A DNA stretch of 64,000 bases from Epilithonimonas mollis (lineage in GTDB: Bacteria; Bacteroidota; Bacteroidia; Flavobacteriales; Weeksellaceae), in contig NZ_FRAM01000002.1 in NCBI RefSeq assembly GCF_900142325.1, positions 310,001 through 374,000 of the forward strand, in the 5' to 3' direction. Below, in pieces: positions 51,142 to 59,195 of the stretch. The notes beneath the pieces are model-generated. The model saw only the letters and a program-made list of their open reading frames with translations, searched no databases and was not told the origin of the DNA. Within the stretch, counting starts at the first letter, position 1; each line of letters opens with the position of its first letter. The translations under genes were made by a program, and so were the position numbers.

Positions 51142-52188
51142 ATGCTGAATAATTTGACGGGTCTGCGTTTTTACACCGCTCTCTGGGTGTTTCTTTATCA
51201 TTTCTATGCATATACCGGCGGACTTGATAATTTCTTTGTGCGCAAAGGCTATCTGGGTGTGGATATTTTCTTTGTCCTGAGCGGCTTTATCCTCACTTAT
51301 GCTTATCACAAAAGCTTTTTCCTGGAAACAGTTACCTGGAAAAAATACTATAACTTTTTGCTGAAACGTTTTGCGAAGATCTATCCGCTTCAGATCCTGA
51401 CCTTTTTGATTGTTGGCATTCTGCTGATTGTCGGCAAGTATGGGTTTCATCAGAAAGACCTGATCATAAGACCTGATCATATCGTTTCCAATCTACTGAT
51501 GATCCATGCCTGGAACATCAATGATGCGCTCAGCTGGAATACACATTCCTGGAGCCTGTCGGACGAGTGGTTTGCCTATCTCGTCTTATTTGTTTCGGCG
51601 GCTTTCCTTATCAGATACAACAGACTAATCGGAAGGATCATTCTTTTTCTGGCTGTACTTTTCTTCATTATGAGATGGTTTCGGATCGAAAATTTTGACC
51701 TGAATCTTTATACCTACAACGGTTTAGAAAGGATCATTCCGGAGTTTTTCCTGGGCGTTCTTGTAGGTTTGCTGAGGTTTGATTTTCAGATTTCAAAAAA
51801 GTGGGCAAGCTGTATTTTTGTTATGTGTATATTGACTTTATTAACCCTTACTGTAACGGATTACAAGATAGACGCATTAAGTATGCTTATTTTTGCGGGT
51901 ATTATTTATTCCTTATCATTTCCCACATGGTTTGACCGGCTTTTTGATACGAAGAAGATGGTGTATCTCGGGAATATCTCGTTTGCCTTTTATATGTTTC
52001 AGCTGACTGCGTTTTATCTTTTCAAGCCATTTCAGAGCCTGTTGAAAAGTTTGGCACTCCCTGATTTTATTGGTTTTTCACTGGAGCTGTCGCTGCTTTT
52101 TGTAATGAACCTGCTTTTGGCTTCACTGGCATTCAGGTATTTTGAAGAGCCTGCCAGGTTATATCTTGTCAATAAGCTAAAGAAATGA
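51142..52188 (+). CDS. Acyltransferase 3-family (OafA/YrhL-like) protein
   Basis: The 348-residue inner-membrane protein has ten or so helices and the family start NLTGLRFYTALWVFLYHFYAY, with GYLGVDIFFVLSGFILTYAY, the conserved Arg and His region, and FFLGVLVGLLRF later. Such proteins O-acetylate surface polysaccharides or lipids. It starts 12 bp after the previous gene. Ends FRYFEEPARLYLVNKLK, the usual C-terminus of the family. Confidence 0.88.
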   Translation: MLNNLTGLRFYTALWVFLYHFYAYTGGLDNFFVRKGYLGVDIFFVLSGFILTYAYHKSFFLETVTWKKYYNFLLKRFAKIYPLQILTFLIVGILLIVGKYGFHQKDLIIRPDHIVSNLLMIHAWNINDALSWNTHSWSLSDEWFAYLVLFVSAAFLIRYNRLIGRIILFLAVLFFIMRWFRIENFDLNLYTYNGLERIIPEFFLGVLVGLLRFDFQISKKWASCIFVMCILTLLTLTVTDYKIDALSMLIFAGIIYSLSFPTWFDRLFDTKKMVYLGNISFAFYMFQLTAFYLFKPFQSLLKSLALPDFIGFSLELSLLFVMNLLLASLAFRYFEEPARLYLVNKLKK

Positions 52189-52274
52189 GAGATGAACACA
52201 TCAGAACATTTTAAAATAAGAATTATATTTGGACATTGTAATCCTGAAAGGATGCTTTACAGAAAAGACAATTG

Positions 52275-53405
52275 ATGGAATTTTTGCACCCCGTTTTTAC
52301 AATCGTATTTGTTTTCCTTATTCTCTACAGTTTTGTGGAGGTGAACAGGGGAGATGATTCCAGAACCCCGAAATTTATTTTCTGGAGCATAGCGGTGTAT
52401 TTGATTGTCATTGTCGGTTACAGAAAGTATGTCGGCCCGGATTATCCGGTGTATGAGGCAATGTACAATGAGTATTTCCCGACAGTAGATTACAGACAGC
52501 TTATTGACAAGATGTTTTTCCAGCGATCAAGGATCGACATAGAATGGATGTATGCGATGCTGAACAAATGGGTTTATACAACAGGCCTTCCGTTTAAGGA
52601 ACTCACACTCATCATCGCTGTTATCAGCATATGCGGCAAGTTGGCGGTTTATTATAAGAATTCTAAATATCCTGTCTTTTCTATTCTGCTGTTTATGATT
52701 CCCGGTTTTTTTATTGGTGACAGCGGACACATGAGACAGGCTCTTGGCATGACGGTTTGCATCCTTTCTTTCCGTTTTATAAAAGAAAGAAAGGTGTGGT
52801 GGTATCTTCTGTGTATCTATGTGGCCTATGCTTTTCACAAGTCAACTATCGTTTTCCTGCCTGCATATTGGCTTGCGATCATTCCTATGAGCTCTGGCAG
52901 GATCTTTTATTCTGTAATGGTCTGTGTGATTCTTTCTCCGTTCCAGATTTACAATGCATTCTCCTCGTTTCTGAGTACGCTCAGTCTGCAGGATCTTTCA
53001 AACGGTTACAACGGCTATATCAATTACGAATCGTCTGCATCAAGCTTTATGGACGGACTGATGCTTGTTTTCAGCTTTTTGCTGATTACCTATGACAAGG
53101 TAGCCTGTCAGAAAATCTATTATTACGAATATATGCGCAATATCCTGATAACGGGAGTCTGCCTGTACTTTATAATGAGAAGCAATCCTGTGTTTTCCAC
53201 CAGACTTGTGGGCTCTTATCTGGGTTTCGTGCCGCTGGTGATTCCCAATATTGTCAATGCTATTGATAATAAAAATACAAAGCGGCTGGTTCACCTGTTT
53301 TTTGTGATTTTTATGATCTTTTATTATTTCGTATTTGCAAAATACCAGGGAAATGCAGGACGGTTCACGCCGGATAGATACCAGAATTTCCTTTGGAGCA
53401 ATTAA
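52275..53405 (+). CDS. EpsG/Wzy-like polysaccharide polymerase
   Basis: The 376-residue membrane protein has about eleven helices. It has an early ...VGYRKYVGPDYPVYEAMY motif and GDSGHMRQALGMTVCILSF, both typical of the EpsG family, which polymerises repeat units in Wzy-type pathways. The ATG at 52275 is preferred over the TTG one codon before. It lies 86 bp after the acyltransferase, and the next gene starts 6 bp after its stop. Confidence 0.8.
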   Translation: MEFLHPVFTIVFVFLILYSFVEVNRGDDSRTPKFIFWSIAVYLIVIVGYRKYVGPDYPVYEAMYNEYFPTVDYRQLIDKMFFQRSRIDIEWMYAMLNKWVYTTGLPFKELTLIIAVISICGKLAVYYKNSKYPVFSILLFMIPGFFIGDSGHMRQALGMTVCILSFRFIKERKVWWYLLCIYVAYAFHKSTIVFLPAYWLAIIPMSSGRIFYSVMVCVILSPFQIYNAFSSFLSTLSLQDLSNGYNGYINYESSASSFMDGLMLVFSFLLITYDKVACQKIYYYEYMRNILITGVCLYFIMRSNPVFSTRLVGSYLGFVPLVIPNIVNAIDNKNTKRLVHLFFVIFMIFYYFVFAKYQGNAGRFTPDRYQNFLWSN

Positions 53406-53411
53406 TTTTTT

Positions 53412-54971
53412 ATGATGAGAAGAAACACAGTACTTTTAGGCATTTTTCTGATACTCGGCTTGTTGATTTTTTACAATGTGCAGGTGGTTACAAACTTTGC
53501 GGGTAAATATATCTATCCTTTGGACGATGCTTATATCCACCTGTCAATGGGGAAAAATTTTGCACAATCCGGAACTTGGGGAATCACGCGGTATGAATTT
53601 TCATCTACAACCTCCTCGCCGCTTTTTACCTTTTTATTATCAGTTTTAATAAAAATTTTCGGTAATTGGGAATATATTCCGCTGGTTGCTAACACGATCG
53701 CCGGTATTGCATTACTTGTGGTTTTTCACAAATATTTGAAAAAATTCTCGCCTGTAACCTACGCCCTTTTTCTCTCTGCAGTTGTTTTGCTGATGCCTTT
53801 GCATCTGATGATCATGACCGGGATGGAGCACGTTTTCCATACACTGGTAATGGTGATGGTTTTACTGGCGTTCCAAAAATACCTTGACGACAAAAGCCCA
53901 AGACATTTTTCGAATCTGGCTTTGTTTTCTATTATTGCTACAGGTTTCCGGTATGAAAGTCTTTTCTTCATCTTCTTCATTTGTGCGTATGTTTTTTTTA
54001 TCAAAAGAGATTATGTAATCGGTGTGATATTGGGGTGTTTTGCAATTTTGCCGGTAGTTGTTTATGGCTATATTTCGGTGGATCATGGCTCATTTTTTCT
54101 TCCGAATTCTCTTATTCTGAAAGGAAATACCAACGATGGGATTGTCGGATTTTTAACCAGGGTTGCCGGGAATGCCTACCGGGGAATTTCGGTATTAGTA
54201 TTACTTATCATTCTGATTACCCAAATTTTCATCCAGGCAAAGAATAAGAAATCAATGATAAATAAGATATCTGAAAATGCCATTCCCGGCGTAGTGTTTT
54301 GTGGATTTATCATTCATCTTCTTTTTGCGAATTTCGGCTGGCTGATTCGTTATGAAGCTTATCTGGTTGTACTGTTGTTATTTGCAATCGCACCATTCGC
54401 AGATGTTTTATTTCAAAATAAAATCAGAAATGGAGTTTTAAAATATATAATGGTATTCCTGTTATTGATCACTTTCTCTATGCGATTCGTTACCATGCTG
54501 AAATACCAGCCGATTGCTTCCAAAAATATCTTCGATCAGCAGATCCAGCTCGCAGATTTTCTGCACAGGTATTACCGTAATTCCAAAGTTATTGCTAATG
54601 ATATTGGTGCAATTACGTATTTTAATAATATTCATCTTTTGGATACTTACGGACTGGGAAGCATCGATGTGGCAAAACTCAGGAAAAATGATCATGCAAA
54701 ATTTACAGATAACAAAGCCTTGCAAAAATATGTTTATGATACTGCGAGAAACCTTAATTTTGAGATTGCAATCGTTTTTGACGAATGGGTAAAAATGCCG
54801 GATTATTTTTCCAAAGCCGGAACACTCACCATTCAGAATAACTATATGGCTGGCGGAACGACAGTTTCTTTTTATGCTGTAAAAAAAGAAAATACAGACC
54901 AACTAAAACATCAGCTGAAAGAATTTTCCAGGCATGTACCGAAAGATGTTATTATAAAAATTATAAAATAA
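53412..54971 (+). CDS. GT-C-type membrane glycosyltransferase-like protein
   Basis: The 519-residue protein has about nine to ten helices. The first loop reads YPLDDAYIHLSMGKNFAQSG followed by a SSTTSSPLFTFLL segment. A DDAYI followed by TSSP is the hallmark of GT-C enzymes. Its C-terminal ~130 residues (KVIANDIGAITYFNNIHLLD) form a soluble periplasmic domain as in many GT-C proteins. It probably adds a sugar to the lipid-linked repeat or to the finished polymer. Confidence 0.7.
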   Translation: MMRRNTVLLGIFLILGLLIFYNVQVVTNFAGKYIYPLDDAYIHLSMGKNFAQSGTWGITRYEFSSTTSSPLFTFLLSVLIKIFGNWEYIPLVANTIAGIALLVVFHKYLKKFSPVTYALFLSAVVLLMPLHLMIMTGMEHVFHTLVMVMVLLAFQKYLDDKSPRHFSNLALFSIIATGFRYESLFFIFFICAYVFFIKRDYVIGVILGCFAILPVVVYGYISVDHGSFFLPNSLILKGNTNDGIVGFLTRVAGNAYRGISVLVLLIILITQIFIQAKNKKSMINKISENAIPGVVFCGFIIHLLFANFGWLIRYEAYLVVLLLFAIAPFADVLFQNKIRNGVLKYIMVFLLLITFSMRFVTMLKYQPIASKNIFDQQIQLADFLHRYYRNSKVIANDIGAITYFNNIHLLDTYGLGSIDVAKLRKNDHAKFTDNKALQKYVYDTARNLNFEIAIVFDEWVKMPDYFSKAGTLTIQNNYMAGGTTVSFYAVKKENTDQLKHQLKEFSRHVPKDVIIKIIK

Positions 54972-55091
54972 TACTAACCAAAGTAATAATAAAAGATTCT
55001 TTCATTCACTGCTTTGCAAAAATTATCATCATTGAATTAATTAAAAAACTTGCGAACTTTGCATTTAAGATCTGATATAAAAAAACCTCAT

Positions 55092-56162
55092 ATGAACTTC
55101 GAAGACTTCATCATTCCACCAAAAAAAATTAGAACTGAAAAATGGCAAATCGGTGAAAGCATTATTCATGAGATCAAGGAAGACAGTATCGTTTTGCTTT
55201 TCATGTCGGATTACAGAGGTGCGGATGGCGAAGCGGAAAGTCAGGATTTCACAGGTGTCCGAAGAGAGTTTTACAAATTATCCCAACTGGATTTTGAGAT
55301 TCCGGTTGTGGATCTTGGTGATCTGGTTTCCGGAAGAACGCCGCAGGATTCACATTATATTTTGCAGGAAGTGCTCTCCTCCTGCCACTACAAAAATGCT
55401 ATTCCGGTAATTATTGGCGGGAGCAATGATTTGGCATTTTCACTTTTTTCCGCACTTAACTTTCATCAGAAAGATATCAGTTATACCCAGATCAGCAATG
55501 TGGTTTCTCTGAAACAGGAAGATGAAATCCACGAATCCAGTTTCCTGAGCAAAATATTGAGCTCTAAAAATTTTTCTATTAAAAATTATCATCATCTTGG
55601 CTATCAGAAACATCTGAACGAAATGGACTCTGTGAAGCTCATAAAAGAAGTGCAGTTTGATATCATCCGCCTTGCAGAACTGATGAATTCTACCGAAAAA
55701 ACAGAGCCCTATTTCCGCAAAGCAGATCTGGTAACCATCAATTGTGATGCTGTAGAAAGCTTCGGTGAAGCTTTTTCTATGAATCCCCAGGTTAACGGAC
55801 TGAATAGGAGAGAGATATGTGCATATATGAAAGAGATAGGCCTGAGTGAAAAGCTGAGATCGGTCGGGATTTTCAATTATAATATTTATTCAGATTCCCA
55901 GCTGAATCATCAGCTTCTGGCACAGATGATCTGGTATCTGATAGAAGGGATCAATATCCAGCGTTCTCACCCGAAGGAGAGATCATATGAAACCTTTTAT
56001 GTCCTGATCAATGATGAGCAATATGCTTTCAAGCGAGATGTTTTCAGCAATCTTTGGTATTTTGGGGATGATGAAAATATTGATCATTGCATCCCTTGTT
56101 CGCGTTCTGATTTTGACGAAGCGAAGAAAGGTTTTCTGAATGCCAGATTTACAAGAAATTAA
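55092..56162 (+). CDS. Arginase/formimidoylglutamase-fold protein lacking metal ligands
   Basis: The 356-residue protein starts at MNFEDFIIPPKK (ATG at 55092). It has the arginase-superfamily order, but the signature residues are changed. IPVIIGGSNDLAFS replaces GGGHD, TQISNVVSLK stands where DAHxD is expected, and LVTINCDAVESFG replaces SxDxDxxDP. The dimanganese site is therefore mostly lost (one Asp kept), so a binding or structural role is likely rather than arginine hydrolysis. Homologues are commonly called arginase in flavobacteria. It lies within the polysaccharide locus, 4 bp before a GT2 gene. Confidence 0.75.
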   Translation: MNFEDFIIPPKKIRTEKWQIGESIIHEIKEDSIVLLFMSDYRGADGEAESQDFTGVRREFYKLSQLDFEIPVVDLGDLVSGRTPQDSHYILQEVLSSCHYKNAIPVIIGGSNDLAFSLFSALNFHQKDISYTQISNVVSLKQEDEIHESSFLSKILSSKNFSIKNYHHLGYQKHLNEMDSVKLIKEVQFDIIRLAELMNSTEKTEPYFRKADLVTINCDAVESFGEAFSMNPQVNGLNRREICAYMKEIGLSEKLRSVGIFNYNIYSDSQLNHQLLAQMIWYLIEGINIQRSHPKERSYETFYVLINDEQYAFKRDVFSNLWYFGDDENIDHCIPCSRSDFDEAKKGFLNARFTRN

Positions 56163-56165
56163 TCA

Positions 56166-57179
56166 ATGGGTTGGGATTCAGCTATCAAAGTATCGGTCAT
56201 TGTTCCGGTTTATAATGTAGAGCAATATCTGGAAAAATGTTTGCTCTCACTGGTCAGCCAGTCCTTGCAGGAAATAGAAATTCTTGTTGTAAATGACGGA
56301 AGCAAAGATGCATCTCAACAAATCGTTGAAGAATTTCAAAAAAAATATCCTGAGAAAATTTTTAGCTTAAACAAAGAAAACGGTGGTCTCAGCGATGCGA
56401 GAAATTTCGGTATTGACAGAGCAAATGGCCAATATCTGGGTTTTGTGGACAGTGATGATTATGTTTCTGAAAGCATGTTTGAAGAGATGTATTATCTTGC
56501 GGAGAAACATAGCGCGGAAATGGTAATCTGCAATCTTCAGAAAGTGGATGAAAAAGGAAATATCACTCAGCAGCTGACACAACTTCCCGGTTTCCCGGAA
56601 AAAATCATTCTTGATAATAATCTGTCTGTTTTTTCTGACATTTCTTATTTTGCATGTAATAAGCTTTTCAGAAGAGATCTATTTAATATGAAGCGTTTCA
56701 AAAAAGGAATTCATTTTGAAGACATTGAACTGATTCCCCAGCTGCTGCTGGAGTGCAGGGTTTTGTCATTCACCCCGAATTACCATTATCAGTATCTGGA
56801 ACGGGCGGAATCCATAAGTAAAACTCATACCCGGAAAGGACTTGATATTTTGAAAGCTGTCGAAACCGTGAGTGAAAATTTCGGGAAAAGCAGATTTTCC
56901 GATCAGGTATCAGTCCTGAAGAATTTTCAGATGCTGGAAGGTGTTTATACATTTTTGGCTTATCTGGCTTTTGTGAAAAAAGAGGAAGATTTTTATTTTA
57001 TGTCCGAAGAATTGGATCGGTTTAGAAAGGCTTATGGTCTAAAAATTAAAGATATATTGCAATATAATCGGTTTGGTAAGAATTATCTGTTATCTTTGCC
57101 GATAAGAAAAAAAATTTATTATATACTTAGTCTTTTAAAGCTGAGAAAGATCGTCAGGTTGCTGACAATGAAATCATAA
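56166..57179 (+). CDS. Family 2 glycosyltransferase
   Basis: The 337-residue GT-A enzyme has KVSVIVPVYNVEQYLEKCLL at 9-28, EILVVNDGSKDAS, LNKENGGLSDARNFGIDRA and the metal-binding FVDSDDYVSESMF. Next comes FEDIELIPQLLLECR. This is a typical capsule or EPS transferase using a nucleotide-sugar in the cytosol. The C-terminal third is helical. It is 3 bp after the arginase-fold gene, and the WecA-like gene follows in 15 bp. Confidence 0.9.
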   Translation: MGWDSAIKVSVIVPVYNVEQYLEKCLLSLVSQSLQEIEILVVNDGSKDASQQIVEEFQKKYPEKIFSLNKENGGLSDARNFGIDRANGQYLGFVDSDDYVSESMFEEMYYLAEKHSAEMVICNLQKVDEKGNITQQLTQLPGFPEKIILDNNLSVFSDISYFACNKLFRRDLFNMKRFKKGIHFEDIELIPQLLLECRVLSFTPNYHYQYLERAESISKTHTRKGLDILKAVETVSENFGKSRFSDQVSVLKNFQMLEGVYTFLAYLAFVKKEEDFYFMSEELDRFRKAYGLKIKDILQYNRFGKNYLLSLPIRKKIYYILSLLKLRKIVRLLTMKS

Positions 57180-57194
57180 TTAAGCCAAACACAG

Positions 57195-58301
57195 ATGAAC
57201 AATTTCGAAACTTTTCTGGAAAGCAGCGGAATCTCCTTCTTTTATTTCAAGTTGCTGGTTGGCTTCGTTTGTTCTTTTTTAATTACTTACATATCTATTC
57301 CCACCATTATTAAAATTTCCAGAAGAAAAAACCTGATGGATGAACCTGGTGCGAGGAGTTCTCATCTCCGGAAAATTCCAAATCTCGGAGGAGTTGCGAT
57401 ATTTTTTTCCCTTGGCGTTTGCGCCCCTGTTTTTGCTTACGAATTATTTGACCGTTATAAGTTTTTGTTCGCATCGTTTATCATTCTTTTTTTTGTGGGA
57501 ATCATGGATGACATCATGGTGTTGCGTGCCTACAAAAAATTATTGGCTCAGATTCTGGTTTCCGCATTGGTTGTTGCCGGTTCTGATGTGCGTATCCGAA
57601 GCCTGTTTGGCCTTTTTGGTGTCTATGAGATCAATTATTATGCAAGTGTTTTCTTCAGCATACTTACATTTATTATTCTTATCAATGCTTTCAACCTGAT
57701 AGACGGTATAGATGGACTCGCAGGCAGCTATACCATTGCCACGAGTGCGCTGTTCGGTATCAGTTTTTTCCGTTTGGGAAGTCATAACGATCCGTTGGTG
57801 ATTCTTTGTGCCATCCTAATAGCGGCATCACTTGGCTTCCTGATTTTCAACTTATCCAACAAAAGGAGTTCGAAGATTTTTATGGGCGACACAGGATCCA
57901 TGATATTGGGGTTCTTGCTGGCATTCACAGGGATATCTTTCATCGAGATTTTTATCGCAAAAAGAGACGAAATATTTTATCATTTACAATCTGCTCCTGT
58001 CATTGCGGTTGCCATTCTGATCTTGCCTATTATTGACACGCTGACTGTAATTATCACCAGGATTTATCATAAAAAATCAGTATTGTCTCCGGACAAAAAC
58101 CATATCCATCACAAGCTTCTGAATCTTGGAATTACACATAGGAGATCCACGGCATATATACTCGCGTATTATTTTTTAATAATAATTGCCGCCTATTATT
58201 TAAGACATATAAATGTAAATCTCCTTTTGTTGATTATACTTGCCTTAGGCTTTTTAGGAGCATATTTGCCTATATTTTTGTTAAGATTCAGGAAAGATTA
58301 A
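57195..58301 (+). CDS. WecA/TagO-like undecaprenyl-phosphate sugar-1-phosphate transferase
   Basis: The 368-residue membrane enzyme has about eleven helices and starts repeat-unit synthesis by moving a HexNAc-1-phosphate onto undecaprenyl phosphate. Signatures are DEPGARSSHLRKIPNLGGVA, VGIMDDIMVLRAYKKLLAQ, INAFNLIDGIDGLAGS and FMGDTGSMILGF, and KNHIHHKLLNLGITHR near the end. The HIHHKL pattern places it in the WecA/TagO group, distinct from MraY. The next gene starts 30 bp after the stop. Confidence 0.92.
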   Translation: MNNFETFLESSGISFFYFKLLVGFVCSFLITYISIPTIIKISRRKNLMDEPGARSSHLRKIPNLGGVAIFFSLGVCAPVFAYELFDRYKFLFASFIILFFVGIMDDIMVLRAYKKLLAQILVSALVVAGSDVRIRSLFGLFGVYEINYYASVFFSILTFIILINAFNLIDGIDGLAGSYTIATSALFGISFFRLGSHNDPLVILCAILIAASLGFLIFNLSNKRSSKIFMGDTGSMILGFLLAFTGISFIEIFIAKRDEIFYHLQSAPVIAVAILILPIIDTLTVIITRIYHKKSVLSPDKNHIHHKLLNLGITHRRSTAYILAYYFLIIIAAYYLRHINVNLLLLIILALGFLGAYLPIFLLRFRKD

Positions 58302-58309
58302 AATTGTTA

Positions 58310-58317
58310 TATTTTTG
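58310..58317 (+). promoter_or_regulatory. Possible promoter -7 element before the Wza-type gene
   Basis: TATTTTTG fits TAnnTTTG, 14 bp before the ATG at 58332, but there is no TTG at the right distance. It could give a separate start for the export genes. Confidence 0.35.
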
Positions 58318-58331
58318 CAAAAAAAACATTG

Positions 58332-59195
58332 ATGTCAAAACATTACTTATTTAATATATTTTCATTGCTTATTTTATTTGGAGCCAGCACATCCTGCATC
58401 TCCAAAAAAGATATTCGTTACCTGCAACCCAGCGAGAGTCTTACGATCAATGAAGAAGGCTTGGTTCCTTATAACGTCCCGGAATACAGGGTGACAAAAG
58501 GAGATATTCTGAGCCTGAATGTTGTCACAACACCAAAAGGTGACGCTGCACAGTTTTACTCATCCCTGAACACTTCTTCCGGAGGAACTCAGAACGCAAC
58601 AGGCACATCTGGCGGACAAAACAGCGGAGGAACAGGATCCGGAGGCAATGCAACTTTTTATTTCAACGGACTGAAGGTCGACTCCAAAGGAGATGTCAAT
58701 ATATTCGGGATCGGATACATTAAAGCCGAAGGCAGAACTGTGGAAGACATGACCAAGGAAATCCAGGAAAAGGTCAATGAGAATTTTTTACAAGGAAAAT
58801 CGGAAGTCAGATTGAACCTAGACGGCATACGTTACTACATACTTGGTGATATGGAAACCGTGGGTGTCACAGGGGAAAAAACGGCTTATGTTACTCAGCT
58901 TAACATTATGCAGGCCATTGCAATGAATGGTGGACTCAACAGAACAGTTGACCGAAAAAATATTACCATCCACAGAAAATATCCTGAAGGCATAAAAACA
59001 GCAAAACTCGATCTGACAAGAGAAGATGCGATGAACTCGCCCTACTATTGGCTGCAAAATGGTGATATCATTTACCTCAATACCAATGGGAAAAGTATCA
59101 ACGGCTTTGGAAAAGAGCCGGTTCAGACTCTGACAACCGGAGTTTCTCTGCTTACTACAGTAATGTCTATTTATTTAATTATCACAAGATTATAA
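58332..59195 (+). CDS. Wza-type polysaccharide export lipoprotein
   Basis: The 287-residue outer-membrane lipoprotein has a signal ending in GASTSC, a lipobox. The Poly_export domain starts around 50 (YRVTKGDILSLNVVTT). A SLBB domain follows (DGIRYYILGDMETVGVTG, LNIMQAIAMNGGL). A Gly/Ser/Asn-rich insert (about 83-110, STSSGGTQNATGTSGGQ) is unusual within the domain. A C-terminal helix may span the outer membrane as in Wza. The ATG at 58332 is preferred over a TTG one codon earlier. Its stop overlaps the kinase gene start by 1 nt. Confidence 0.9.
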   Translation: MSKHYLFNIFSLLILFGASTSCISKKDIRYLQPSESLTINEEGLVPYNVPEYRVTKGDILSLNVVTTPKGDAAQFYSSLNTSSGGTQNATGTSGGQNSGGTGSGGNATFYFNGLKVDSKGDVNIFGIGYIKAEGRTVEDMTKEIQEKVNENFLQGKSEVRLNLDGIRYYILGDMETVGVTGEKTAYVTQLNIMQAIAMNGGLNRTVDRKNITIHRKYPEGIKTAKLDLTREDAMNSPYYWLQNGDIIYLNTNGKSINGFGKEPVQTLTTGVSLLTTVMSIYLIITRL

